A stretch of 64,000 nucleotides of DNA from Cyclobacteriaceae bacterium (lineage in GTDB: Bacteria > Bacteroidota > Bacteroidia > Cytophagales > Cyclobacteriaceae): contig JAKISE010000002.1 in the NCBI GenBank assembly GCA_021648745.1, positions 23,701 through 87,700 on the forward strand. Direction: 5' to 3'. This document shows positions 36,519 through 45,630 of the stretch, in pieces; positions within the stretch are counted from its first letter, which is position 1; every line of letters starts with the position of its first letter. The notes beneath the pieces were generated by a model. The model saw nothing but the letters and a program-made list of their open reading frames with translations. It did no database searches and was not told where the DNA came from. A program made the translations under genes and the position numbers.

Positions 36519-37805
36519 CTATCGATTATCCATTGAAACGTAATTTCTTTCGTTGCTTCCTACATATACTTGGCGTGGACGACCAATGGGTTCACCATTT
36601 TCTCTCATTTCTTTCCACTGTGCAATCCAACCTGGTAAACGACCCAATGCAAACATTACGGTAAACATTTCTGTAGGAATACCCAATGCTCGGTAAATAA
36701 TGCCTGAGTAGAAATCAACATTTGGATAAAGCTTTCTTTCTACGAAATAAGGATCTCTTAAAGCTTCTTCTTCCAAACCTTTAGCAATATCAAGGATTGG
36801 ATCATTAACGCCTAATTTGGCTAGTACATCATCAGCAGCTTTTTTTATGATTTTAGCTCGAGGGTCAAAGTTCTTATACACTCTATGACCAAAGCCCATT
36901 AAACGGAACGGGTCATTTTTATCTTTTGCTTTTGCCATCCATTTAGCCGTGTCACCACCGTCTGCTTGAATCTGCTCTAGCATTTCAATTACTGCTTGGT
37001 TGGCACCACCATGAAGAGGACCCCAGAGCGCGCAAACACCTGCAGATATAGACGCATATAAACTTGCATGAGACGAGCCTACAACTCTTACTGTAGCTGT
37101 AGAGCAATTTTGCTCATGATCAGCATGTAAAATCAGCAATTGATCTAGGGCTTTCGCTACCACAGGGTCAACTTCATAATCTTCTACAGGCAAGCCAAAC
37201 ATCATTTTTAAAAAATTAGCTGTATAATCTAATTTGTTATCAGGATACATTACCGGATGGCCCATCTCATTTTTAAAAGCCCATGCTGCAAAAGTTGGCA
37301 ACTTAGCTAATAATCTTATAATGCTTAAATCTACCTCATCAGAAGACCTATTAGGGTCTAAAGACTCTGGGTAGAAAGCTGTAAGCGATGTAACCAACGA
37401 AGAAAGAACACCCATTGGGTGGGCTGCTGAAGGAAAGCCATCTAAAATCTTTTTAATATCCTCATGAACTAAAGTATGGTGGCTGATTTCATTTTTAAAA
37501 TGTTCTAATGTCTTTTGATCTGGTAACTCACCATAGATAATCAGATAAGATACTTCTAAAAATGAAGATTTTTCAGCGAGTTCTTCAATGGTATACCCCC
37601 TATATCTTAAAATTCCTTTTTCGCCATCTAAAAATGTGATTGCACTCTTTGTAGAGCCTGTATTTTTAAACCCTGGATCTATTGTAATAACACCACTCTG
37701 ACTTCTAAATTTGCCAATATCAATGGCAACTTCACCTTCAGAGCCTTCAATTACTGGCAACTCATAGGTTTTGCCATTTATCTTAATTTCTGCTGAATTC
37801 GACAT
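36519..37805 (-). CDS. gltA: Citrate synthase
   Basis: 428 residues from the ATG at 37805 (MSNSAEIKINGKTYELPV). A type II hexameric-type citrate synthase that condenses acetyl-CoA and oxaloacetate. Catalytic signatures: the WGPLHGGANQAVIEML histidine (about 265), GFGHRVYKNFDPRAKI (about 307) and PNVDFYSG with the catalytic Asp (about 365). The longer in-frame start at 37844 adds 13 residues outside the family. It is a single gene; the 240 bp upstream hold the terminator of the next gene and a solo transposon end. Confidence 0.96.
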   Translation of the reverse strand: MSNSAEIKINGKTYELPVIEGSEGEVAIDIGKFRSQSGVITIDPGFKNTGSTKSAITFLDGEKGILRYRGYTIEELAEKSSFLEVSYLIIYGELPDQKTLEHFKNEISHHTLVHEDIKKILDGFPSAAHPMGVLSSLVTSLTAFYPESLDPNRSSDEVDLSIIRLLAKLPTFAAWAFKNEMGHPVMYPDNKLDYTANFLKMMFGLPVEDYEVDPVVAKALDQLLILHADHEQNCSTATVRVVGSSHASLYASISAGVCALWGPLHGGANQAVIEMLEQIQADGGDTAKWMAKAKDKNDPFRLMGFGHRVYKNFDPRAKIIKKAADDVLAKLGVNDPILDIAKGLEEEALRDPYFVERKLYPNVDFYSGIIYRALGIPTEMFTVMFALGRLPGWIAQWKEMRENGEPIGRPRQVYVGSNERNYVSMDNR

Positions 37806-37919
37806 AATAAAAAATGATTTTATCGCTTTTATACTAGGATGCAATTTACAAAATTTTGTGCTGAAATGAAAGATTTTTGACTAGGCATAAACACAAATAG
37901 TTCAATTAGTTTTGGAACT

Positions 37920-37956
37920 AAAAAAAACACCTTACAATAAGCTACTGTAAGGTGTT
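37920..37956 (-). terminator. Rho-independent terminator of the prohibitin-like gene
   Basis: On the minus strand an 11-bp perfect stem (AACACCTTACA and its complement, 37926-37936 and 37946-37956) with a 9-nt loop is followed by eight T. It lies about 95 bp downstream of the SPFH gene and upstream of gltA. Confidence 0.85.
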
Positions 37957-38030
37957 AAGTATTAAAATTTTAGTTGGAATTATTCCAAAATTGCTATTCA
38001 AATTTAGGCTTTGATGCTAACTAACAAATA

Positions 38031-38047
38031 TTATCCCGAACTCAGGT
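38031..38047 (-). repeat. Solo IS982/MITE-type terminal repeat
   Basis: Read on the minus strand, ACCTGAGTTCGGGATAA (38047-38031) is identical to the right terminal repeat of the nested element at 16.6 kb. It begins 2 bp after the stop codon of the SPFH gene. No matching opposite end is found within the following 200 bp, so this is either a solo relic or a one-ended remnant. Confidence 0.65.
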
Positions 38048-38049
38048 TA

Positions 38050-38874
38050 TTAGTTGCCTCCTAAAATTAATGGCATTCCGTCTTTACCACTGCCAATTAT
38101 AATTGTTTTAGAATTTGGCGATTTAGAAAGTTCTAAAGTGGCTTCAATACCTCTCATTTTTAAAAGTTCTGGTGTTAAACTACTGTTAATAATTCTGTTA
38201 GCAGTAGCTTCTCCTTCGGCTGCAATTTTTTTACGTTCCGCCTCTTTTAGCTCTTTTGACAGCTTGAACTCATAAGCCAAAGATTCTTGTTCTTGCCCAA
38301 GTTTAAGTTCAATAGCGTTCTTTATATTTACTGGTAAAATTACCTCACGAATCAATAAGGCGTTCATTTTAATATTATTATCTTCACCACTAAGTGTTAA
38401 TTCTGCCTCATTAATAATGTTTGTTTCAACTTCTTGTCGTTTGGTAGAATAGATTTCTTCGGCAGAATACCTGCCCATCACCTGTCGTACTGCTGAACGA
38501 ACCTCTGGAACAACCAATGTTTGGATATAACCTTTACCAAAACGTTCGTGCACATAACCAATTTTGTTTTGAAATGGATTAAATCGAACGGTTACATCAA
38601 CGGCAATACTCAAGCCATTTTTATCAAGCACATTCATTTTTTCCTCGGCTGTTTGCTCTTTTACATTATAAATGTACATTGTGTTCCAAGGGGCAACCAC
38701 ATGAAATCCCTGTCCATAAACTATGTCTTTGTCAAGGCCACCAGAGAACTTCTTGAAAAGAACGCCTGTTTCTCCTGGTTTAATGGTTAAAAACGTGCTG
38801 TTCGAAAGGATGAGCCCGAAGATAAGAACTGCTCCAATGATAAAGACATAAGGTAATAGTTTTCTGTTATCCAT
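38050..38874 (-). CDS. Prohibitin-like SPFH/band 7 membrane protein
   Basis: A 274-residue protein with one N-terminal membrane anchor (residues 9-26). An SPFH domain follows (TIKPGETGVLFKKFSGGL to about 200, with SAVRQVMGRYSAEEIYSTKRQEVE). A charged coiled coil comes next (about 205-235), then a C-terminal PNSKTIIIGSGKDGMPLILGGN close to that of bacterial prohibitin homologues. SPFH proteins assemble as membrane rings that organise microdomains and regulate FtsH-type proteases. It is followed by a transposon-end sequence and a terminator. Confidence 0.9.
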   Translation of the reverse strand: MDNRKLLPYVFIIGAVLIFGLILSNSTFLTIKPGETGVLFKKFSGGLDKDIVYGQGFHVVAPWNTMYIYNVKEQTAEEKMNVLDKNGLSIAVDVTVRFNPFQNKIGYVHERFGKGYIQTLVVPEVRSAVRQVMGRYSAEEIYSTKRQEVETNIINEAELTLSGEDNNIKMNALLIREVILPVNIKNAIELKLGQEQESLAYEFKLSKELKEAERKKIAAEGEATANRIINSSLTPELLKMRGIEATLELSKSPNSKTIIIGSGKDGMPLILGGN

Positions 38875-38930
38875 AATTTTTGTTTTTTTAAGTTTTGGGT
38901 ATTAGAAAGTTAGATTTTCTGAGTGCAATA

Positions 38931-39863
38931 TTACTTGCTATATATGTTAGTCTGTTCACACACTGTTTTTATTTTATCAAAGTCAGCATAATAACCCAAT
39001 TTCCCAGCAATCGTCCAATCTAAACAAGCTCCTTCTTTATCACCTAGGGTCATTTTGGTATTCCCACGTTTAGAATAATAGGTTCCATCAGTTGGGTTTA
39101 GCTCAATTGCCGATGTATAATTTATTAATGCTTCATCAAACCTACCTAATGTATCGAGGGTATTGCCTTTTAAGAAATAACTGTCAGACACTTCTGGATT
39201 GAGCCCTATTGATAAATCAAAATTATGAAGCGCTTCATCAAATTGCTTTATCATCAATTCAACTTTACCTTTATGAATATAATAACCATAGAATGAGGGG
39301 TTTAACTTAATAACTTGATTGATTAGCTCTAGTGCTTTCTTGTATTCCGTATTATCATAGGTAGCCAGAAATAAACGATACAAATTTTCTTCTGTTGGTA
39401 TATCTCCAAGTGCTAACTTATAATAGGCTAAAGCTCCTTTAATGTCTCCTGTGGCTGCCTTGGCCTTAGCTACTACCAAATGGTCGGAGGAGCTCGGGGT
39501 AGATTTTGACCCTAGATATGCTTCAAAGGATTGCAGTGCTTTAGTAGACTGGTCGAGCTGCTGATGAGCAAATCCTTTATACATAAAGCATTTAATCATG
39601 TTCTCATCGGTAATTAACGCTTTGTTAAAATCTGCAATGGCTAATTCATAATTACCTATTTTGTAATTTGCTAGGCCCCTGTAATAATAAGCTAAGCTAA
39701 ATTCCGGGTCTTTTTCTAAGCTTTTAGTGAAATATTCTATGGAGACCTCCTTATTAATAATTATATAGTTAAAACCCTTATTAAACAGAAAAGAAGCTGT
39801 TTCTTGCGCCTTTAACTGGGTAGAAGCTATGAGTATGAAGAATGCGAGTATTGTCTTTGACAT
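38931..39863 (-). CDS. Secreted TPR-repeat protein
   Basis: A 310-residue protein with a short signal peptide (ASTQLKAQ, about 18) and about seven tetratricopeptide repeats across the mature chain (AYYYRGLANYKIGNYELAIADFNKAL; SYFLKGNTLDTLGRFDEALINYTSAI; TYYSKRGNTKMTLGDKEGACLDW). TPRs mediate protein contacts; the signal peptide places it in the periplasm. It is 57 bp upstream of the prohibitin-like gene, same strand, possibly one transcript. No specific partner is known. Confidence 0.85.
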   Translation of the reverse strand: MSKTILAFFILIASTQLKAQETASFLFNKGFNYIIINKEVSIEYFTKSLEKDPEFSLAYYYRGLANYKIGNYELAIADFNKALITDENMIKCFMYKGFAHQQLDQSTKALQSFEAYLGSKSTPSSSDHLVVAKAKAATGDIKGALAYYKLALGDIPTEENLYRLFLATYDNTEYKKALELINQVIKLNPSFYGYYIHKGKVELMIKQFDEALHNFDLSIGLNPEVSDSYFLKGNTLDTLGRFDEALINYTSAIELNPTDGTYYSKRGNTKMTLGDKEGACLDWTIAGKLGYYADFDKIKTVCEQTNIYSK

Positions 39864-39876
39864 CTAAAAAGTATAA

Positions 39877-40020
39877 ACCTGAATTTGACCTAAGGAATGC
39901 TGGTTATGAGTTGTAAAATTAGTGTTTTTTTTAACTGCTTTCACAACATATCATTCAATACCAAATAAAGGGTGGGTAGGTATGATCCTCTGTAGAGCTT
40001 AGGGTTATTATAACTTAGGT
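39877..40020. mobile_element. Possible degenerate small element with IS982-like ends
   Basis: ACCTGAATTTGACCTAAGG at 39877 matches the left terminal repeat of the 15.3-kb element with two mismatches. AACTTAGGT ending at 40020 resembles its inverted partner more loosely. The 144-bp interior is not similar to the other copies and no clear target duplication is seen. The right end overlaps the stop codon of the siaC-like gene. Confidence 0.4.
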
Positions 40021-40395
40021 TAGTAATTTTATTTCAAACGGGATATTTATAATGTCTTTATAATCTTCCCCAGAATCCTTAATTTCCTCATCATCTTTTT
40101 CGTAGTACCATTCAATAAGCACTTCAGTTGTGGGTGAATGCAAATTTTCGAGTTGCTTAAAAATGTCTACTAGGCATTTACTTGTGCTTGTGTTAAAATA
40201 CTCCAATGTTACTTTAACAATTGTTTTTGGCTTAGGTTTAGCATTGCAATAGTCACAAATTAGATTTTCTAAATGTTTATAGAAACTAATTGGATTTTCA
40301 GTAATGGAACGGCCCGAAATAGATAGAATGCCTTGCTCGAAATCAAAATTAATTTCTGGAGTTCTATAGGAGCCTTTAACGTAAAAATTATTCAT
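40015..40395 (-). CDS. siaC: SiaC-family regulatory phosphoprotein (DUF1987)
   Basis: A 126-residue protein with the DUF1987 pattern: TPEINFDFEQGILSISGRSITENPISFYKHLENL and VTLEYFNTSTSKCLVDIFKQLE. In Pseudomonas, SiaC is phosphorylated by the kinase SiaB on a Thr in this LEYFNTSSAK-like motif and dephosphorylated by SiaA, tuning a diguanylate cyclase. The motif with its Thr/Ser is present here. No SiaA or SiaB gene is adjacent. The stop codon falls inside a possible transposon end. Confidence 0.85.
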   Translation of the reverse strand: MNNFYVKGSYRTPEINFDFEQGILSISGRSITENPISFYKHLENLICDYCNAKPKPKTIVKVTLEYFNTSTSKCLVDIFKQLENLHSPTTEVLIEWYYEKDDEEIKDSGEDYKDIINIPFEIKLLT

Positions 40396-40495
40396 CTAAT
40401 TAAGTAATAAGCCCTTTGTAGTGAATTTAAAAGTATAATTAAAATTGATCATAAACAGCCGAATTTAAAAAGTAGCAAACATTTTTCTCAATACA

Positions 40496-42019
40496 TCAGT
40501 GAATTCCATGCATCCATTTTTTCAGTATCGGAGCAATTATAAATGCCAAAGCAGCTCCTGATAAAGTAATATACGCAATCTGCCAAAAACCGTTGGTGTA
40601 AACAGCAAGTGACACCATAGGGTCCGCATTTTCTGCGCTCCCTTCCACGGCCAACATGCTACCAACTAAGCCAACAAGCCTAAACGCAAAGGCTGAAGAT
40701 AAAAACCAAACACCCATCATAAAAGATACTATTTTAGCTGGAGCCAACTCTGTAACTTTTGACAGCCCCACAGGCGACATAAAAAGTTCGCCTGTTGAAA
40801 ACATCATATAGCCTAATATCATATATATAAAGGGCACTTTACCTGCTGCATCTGCTGCGTTTCCACTCATTGCATAAATGATGTAACCAACTCCAAGAAT
40901 CAGTAAGCCAAAAGCAAATTTATACGGTGTGTGTGGGTTCATTTTCTTTTGTGATAAATATACCCAGAGCCAAGAAAATACCATTGCAAACAGTATTATA
41001 AACATAGCAGTAATCGCATTGGTTTGTGAGGCATTTATCCAAACTAAATTAACGTTACGAAGTGCAAACAGTGTTATTATACTACCTGAAAGTTCGTAAA
41101 AGCCCCAAAAGAGTGTCATTAGCATGGTTAGCACAACAATAACCATTAAGCGGTGTCTTTCTACTTTTGAAACTTCCATCATTGTTTTACCAATTACATA
41201 AAGGATCACTACTAGAATTACCCAAAAAGCATAATCAACAAATTGTGCTTCATAGTTTATAGTACCAATAAATGGAATGGTCATTTCTCCATAATACATC
41301 ATTGCCGCTATTACAGGTACAGTAGCCAATGAAATGATAGGCACCAATTGCTTAATCTTAATACCAAATTTTTTATTTTCTAATGCAGCCTCATCAGGTG
41401 CATATCCATGATCCCCGAAAATGCCGCTTTTTATACCATTCCAAAAGGTAAGGACTCCAAGTACCATTCCAATACCGGCTGCTCCAAATCCATAATGCCA
41501 GCCATAGGTTATGCCAAGCCAGCCACAAAATAGCGGAGCTACAAAGGCGCCAATATTAATGCCCATATAAAAAATGGTAAACCCAGAATCTCGTCTGTCA
41601 TCACCTTGCTTATAAAGTGCTCCCACGAATGTGGAGATGTTAGGCTTCATAAAGCCATTGCCCACAATTAGCAACCCGAGTGCAAGAAAAAACAATAGTT
41701 GCGAATCAAAAGCCAGCACAAAATGCCCTAGAGCCATAAGTATCCCTCCTAGCATTATAGATCGTCTTAAACCAAATAGTTTGTCGGCCAGCATGCCTCC
41801 TATAACAGGTGTAGCATAAATTAAAGCTCCATAAGATGCATAAATGGTGGAAGCTATAATATCTCTATTCTCTAAGGCTTTGTAAATCTCCTCGGTCATG
41901 TAAAGAATAAGAAGTGCTCTCATTCCATAAAAGGAAAAGCGTTCCCATAGTTCTGCAAAAAAGAGATAAAATAACCCTTTTGGGTGGCCAAAGAGTTGTG
42001 GTTCTTGCTTGGTGTCCAT
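40496..42019 (-). CDS. POT-family proton-coupled peptide transporter 1
   Basis: A 507-residue, roughly 14-segment membrane protein of the proton-dependent oligopeptide family (DtpA/YdgR type). Family marks: GHPKGLFYLFFAELWERFSFYGMRALLILY at the N-terminus with the ExxER proton-coupling motif, GGMLADKLFGLRRSIMLGG, FTIFYMGINIGAFVAP, and FMSPVGLSKVTELAP in the C-terminal half. It imports di- and tripeptides. A paralogue lies 66 bp upstream on the same strand, so the two may be cotranscribed. Confidence 0.94.
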   Translation of the reverse strand: MDTKQEPQLFGHPKGLFYLFFAELWERFSFYGMRALLILYMTEEIYKALENRDIIASTIYASYGALIYATPVIGGMLADKLFGLRRSIMLGGILMALGHFVLAFDSQLLFFLALGLLIVGNGFMKPNISTFVGALYKQGDDRRDSGFTIFYMGINIGAFVAPLFCGWLGITYGWHYGFGAAGIGMVLGVLTFWNGIKSGIFGDHGYAPDEAALENKKFGIKIKQLVPIISLATVPVIAAMMYYGEMTIPFIGTINYEAQFVDYAFWVILVVILYVIGKTMMEVSKVERHRLMVIVVLTMLMTLFWGFYELSGSIITLFALRNVNLVWINASQTNAITAMFIILFAMVFSWLWVYLSQKKMNPHTPYKFAFGLLILGVGYIIYAMSGNAADAAGKVPFIYMILGYMMFSTGELFMSPVGLSKVTELAPAKIVSFMMGVWFLSSAFAFRLVGLVGSMLAVEGSAENADPMVSLAVYTNGFWQIAYITLSGAALAFIIAPILKKWMHGIH

Positions 42020-42085
42020 GCTTGGCAGTTTAACTTATTTTAAAACAAAGAGCACTTTGAGGTACTCTTTTATAATTTCTAAATA

Positions 42086-43588
42086 TTAATGTCCTCCTTC
42101 TATCACAATGTCTTCTGCACCATGAGTCAGTTTTTTCAATTTTTTGAGGAAGACAATTAATAGTAACCCGAAAAGAACGGAGAATATTCCAATTCCTGCA
42201 AACACTTCCATTTCGCCAAAATGCGAAGCTGACTCTCCAAGTAACCCGGCTACTTTATTGCCCATTCCTGTCATAGCAAAATAAAGTCCCATCATAATTG
42301 AACCATATTTTATAGGAGCAAGCTTTGTAACAAACGATAAAGCAACTGGCGAAGAACTTAATTCCCCAATGGTATGCAATAGGTAGGCACCTACGATCCA
42401 CCACATGCTTGCTAAGCCGCCATCTGCAGCTTGTTTGGTAGCACCAACCATAAGCACAAAACCCATACCCATAATAATATTTCCAATAGCCATTTTAAAC
42501 ACGGCAGACTCTTCTTTACCTTTTACTCTGCGAGCAGCCCAGTAACTAGCAAGGGGTACACCAAATAAGATTATAAAAATTGGATTAAAAAACTGAAACT
42601 GAGCAGCAGTCATTTCAAATAAACCAAATACGCTCTTATCTGTTTTTTGATCGGTATATAAATTCATCAACCCGCCAGCCTGCTCAAAAGCACCCCAAAA
42701 GGCAATTACCATTAAGAAAGAGACGAGAAGTACAATAATTCGATCTCGTTCTTTTTCATCAAGTTCATACTTATAAATATTAATCCCGAAGCCTAAGAAT
42801 ATAGAAGCAAACATTAATAAGATACCAAATAATACACTAGTCGTAATTACAATATAAACACCCAAAGCGAAAAGGATTGCAGTAATTGCCAAAGACACAG
42901 GGTTTTTCAACAACCTTGTAAAGTGATTAGACCCTTCTCCATCTACCGTTTCAGTTTCTTCGTTTTTATCACCAATTCCCTTTAAGTACTTGCCACCCCA
43001 TAAAAATTGAATTTGGCCAAATAGCATACCAATACCTGCTAATCCGAACCCATAATGCCAACCATAAGTTTCACCTACATACCCAACAATTAAAGCCGAT
43101 AAGGCGGAGCCAAGGTTAATGCCGATATAGAATAAAGTAAATCCTTTATCTCTTCGTACATCGCCTTGCTTATATAGTTGGCCAACCATGGTAGAAATGT
43201 TTGCTTTTAAAGCCCCCACCCCTAATACAATTAATGTAATAGCCGTATAAAACATTGTTTCTCCTGGCAGTGCCATAATACCGTGTCCAACCACAAGCAA
43301 GAAACCTCCTATCATTACTGCTTTCTTTTGGCCCACAAATTTATCAGCCAAAATGCCACCGGGGATACTCATTAAATACACCATCATTGTATAAGTGCCA
43401 TATAACGAAAGAGCTTCTACCTGACTCCAGCCAAATCCTCCGTCTGCTACATCTGCTACTAAGTAGAGCACAAATAAACCTCGCATTCCATAATAACTAA
43501 ATCGCTCCCACATTTCTGTAAAAAACAATATGGTTAATCCTTTTGGGTGTCCAAATAAGGTTTCTTCTTTAATAGAATCAGTACTCAT
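42086..43588 (-). CDS. POT-family proton-coupled peptide transporter 2
   Basis: A 500-residue paralogue of the gene just downstream, with GHPKGLTILFFTEMWERFSYYGMRGLFVLY, GGILADKFVGQKKAVMIGG, FTLFYIGINLGSALSAL and SSPVALSFVTKLAPIKYGS. The ExxER motif is intact. The middle segment differs from paralogue 1 (GDKNEETETVDGEGSN insert, about 205), so the two may prefer different peptides. Both transporters fit the dipeptide-recycling epimerase elsewhere in the window, though they are not linked to it. Start ATG 43588. Confidence 0.94.
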   Translation of the reverse strand: MSTDSIKEETLFGHPKGLTILFFTEMWERFSYYGMRGLFVLYLVADVADGGFGWSQVEALSLYGTYTMMVYLMSIPGGILADKFVGQKKAVMIGGFLLVVGHGIMALPGETMFYTAITLIVLGVGALKANISTMVGQLYKQGDVRRDKGFTLFYIGINLGSALSALIVGYVGETYGWHYGFGLAGIGMLFGQIQFLWGGKYLKGIGDKNEETETVDGEGSNHFTRLLKNPVSLAITAILFALGVYIVITTSVLFGILLMFASIFLGFGINIYKYELDEKERDRIIVLLVSFLMVIAFWGAFEQAGGLMNLYTDQKTDKSVFGLFEMTAAQFQFFNPIFIILFGVPLASYWAARRVKGKEESAVFKMAIGNIIMGMGFVLMVGATKQAADGGLASMWWIVGAYLLHTIGELSSSPVALSFVTKLAPIKYGSIMMGLYFAMTGMGNKVAGLLGESASHFGEMEVFAGIGIFSVLFGLLLIVFLKKLKKLTHGAEDIVIEGGH

Positions 43589-43803
43589 ATAAGTAAGGTT
43601 TGTTTAATTAGGCTAGAACTCTCTAGTTTTATAAAAGCCCCAAAATACTACGCTCAACTTACTAAAACAAGCACACATAACATGTTTGATTTAATGGCAG
43701 CTTTAGATGTGGTCGTGACATTATAATATTGTAATATTTATATTTTAGAGAGAATGCTAAGCCCGATTTAGGCGAACACAAATTGAAAGCTTCGCTATTA
43801 AAT

Positions 43804-43836
43804 TTGGTCTTATCAATTAATTAAGTACTAGTTTTG
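43804..43836 (+). promoter_or_regulatory. Possible promoter of pckA
   Basis: TTG (43804-43806), 22 bp, then TAGTTTTG (43829-43836) fits TTG-N17-23-TANNTTTG. Transcription would start near 43841, about 30 bp before the pckA ATG. Motif match only. The rest of the 43589-43871 gap shows nothing else. Confidence 0.45.
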
Positions 43837-43871
43837 TGGGCAACTTTTAACCCGTTAATTAACCAAGTAAT

Positions 43872-45473
43872 ATGTTAAAAATTGAAGTAGCAACCCAAAT
43901 TGCTTCCTTAGAGGTATTGGGTATAAAAAATGCTAATGCACACTGGAATCTCTCCCCAGAAAAATTGGACAAAATCTCGGTGGAACAAGGGATGGCAACC
44001 AAAGCAGATAGCGGAGCTCTAAATGTGCTCACAGGCAAGTTTACTGGCCGATCACCAAAAGATAGATTTATTGTTAAAGACGACATCACCAAAGACAGTA
44101 TATGGTGGGGCGATATCAATATTGCTTTTGATGCGGATAAGTTTGATGCATTATACCATAAAGTGGTTGCCTATTTATCTAATAAGGATGTGTATGTAAG
44201 GGATGCGTATGCTTGTGCAGACCCTAGTTATAAATTAAATATTAGAGCCGTAACTGAACTGCCATGGATGAACATGTTTGTTTATAATATGTTTTTAAGG
44301 CCTACCCCTGCCGAACTAGAAGAATTTGACCCGGAATGGACAATTATTAATGCCCCTGGCTTTATGGCCGACCCAGAAGTAGATGGCACAAGACAGCCAA
44401 ATTTCGCTATTCTAAACTTTACTAAAAAAATAGCCCTCATTGGAGGTACAGGATATACAGGCGAAATTAAAAAAGGCATCTTCTCTGCCTTAAACTTTAT
44501 CCTTCCTCATCAAAAAAATGTACTGCCTATGCATTGCTCTGCAAACATTGGCAATGATGGTGATACAGCTCTATTTTTTGGCCTTTCAGGCACAGGAAAA
44601 ACTACTCTTTCTGCCGATCCTAATCGTAAATTGATTGGTGATGATGAGCATGGTTGGTCAGACAATTCTGTATTTAATTTTGAAGGTGGCTGCTATGCCA
44701 AAACAATTGATTTGTCTGCAGAAAAAGAACCAGATATTTTTAAGGCCATTAAGCCAGGTGCTATTTTAGAGAATGTTGTTTTTAAGAATGGAACCTGTGA
44801 AGTGGACTATGCAGATGGTTCTATAACACAAAATACAAGGGTAAGTTACCCGATCGATTATATCAATAATATTGCAGAACCTTCTATTGGTACGGGTGCT
44901 AAAAACATTTTCTTTTTAACTGCCGATGCTTTTGGTGTACTACCCCCTATTTCTAAGCTAACTCCTGCTCAAGCAGCCTACCAATTTATTTCTGGTTATA
45001 CAGCCAAAGTAGCTGGTACCGAAGCCGGTATTACAGAGCCAGTTACAGCTTTTTCAGCTTGTTTTGGAGCCCCTTTTATGCCACTTCATCCAACAGTGTA
45101 TGGAGAAATGCTTAGTAAAAAAATGCAAGAATCTGGTGCTAATGTTTGGCTAGTAAACACTGGCTGGTCAGGTGGACCTTATGGCGTTGGAGAGCGAATG
45201 AGCTTAAAAATAACAAGAGCTCTAATAACCGCAGCATTAAATGGCGACTTAGAAAATGTTGAGTATAATACACACAAGGTTTTTGGATTAAAAATGCCTG
45301 TAACTTGTCCGAATGTGCCTTCTAAAGTGCTTAGTCCTAGGCTTACTTGGGAAAATGAAGAGGCTTATGATGATAAAGCATACGATTTAGCGGCACAGTT
45401 TAATAAAAACTTTGAGAAATTCGCTGAAGGTGCATCAGAAGAGCTTTTAGCTGCTGCACCAAGAATGAGATAA
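43872..45473 (+). CDS. pckA: Phosphoenolpyruvate carboxykinase (ATP)
   Basis: A 533-residue enzyme that converts oxaloacetate and ATP to PEP, CO2 and ADP in gluconeogenesis. Signatures: TGRSPKDRFIV (about 55), the oxaloacetate-site region ending LPMHCSANIG (about 218), the P-loop GLSGTGKTTLS (about 237) and the metal site LIGDDEHGW (about 255). Full length for the ATP type. A perfect-stem terminator follows 22 bp after the stop, so it is a single-gene unit; a promoter-like motif precedes it. Confidence 0.97.
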   Translation: MLKIEVATQIASLEVLGIKNANAHWNLSPEKLDKISVEQGMATKADSGALNVLTGKFTGRSPKDRFIVKDDITKDSIWWGDINIAFDADKFDALYHKVVAYLSNKDVYVRDAYACADPSYKLNIRAVTELPWMNMFVYNMFLRPTPAELEEFDPEWTIINAPGFMADPEVDGTRQPNFAILNFTKKIALIGGTGYTGEIKKGIFSALNFILPHQKNVLPMHCSANIGNDGDTALFFGLSGTGKTTLSADPNRKLIGDDEHGWSDNSVFNFEGGCYAKTIDLSAEKEPDIFKAIKPGAILENVVFKNGTCEVDYADGSITQNTRVSYPIDYINNIAEPSIGTGAKNIFFLTADAFGVLPPISKLTPAQAAYQFISGYTAKVAGTEAGITEPVTAFSACFGAPFMPLHPTVYGEMLSKKMQESGANVWLVNTGWSGGPYGVGERMSLKITRALITAALNGDLENVEYNTHKVFGLKMPVTCPNVPSKVLSPRLTWENEEAYDDKAYDLAAQFNKNFEKFAEGASEELLAAAPRMR

Positions 45474-45494
45474 ACTCATTTTATCACTGTTTTT

Positions 45495-45527
45495 AAAAGG
45501 GATACTTCTAATAGGTATCCCTTTTTT
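45495..45527 (+). terminator. Rho-independent terminator of pckA
   Basis: AAAAGGGATAC (45495-45505), a 9-nt loop, the exact complement GTATCCCTTTT (45515-45525) and a run of T to 45527. It lies 22 bp after the pckA stop. Confidence 0.92.
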
Positions 45528-45630
45528 ATTTTTCTATTTTTACAATCTAAAATCCGAGGCCAGTACATTTTGCCAAGTGAGAAATTAATCGTTCTTTAGC
45601 TTGATTTTAAAATACTAAGCCAAGCCCAAT

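Noticed and set aside
37857..38030. A full mobile element next to the solo end at 38031
   Set aside because: No second inverted end, no target duplication and no similarity to the 263-bp element in this stretch.
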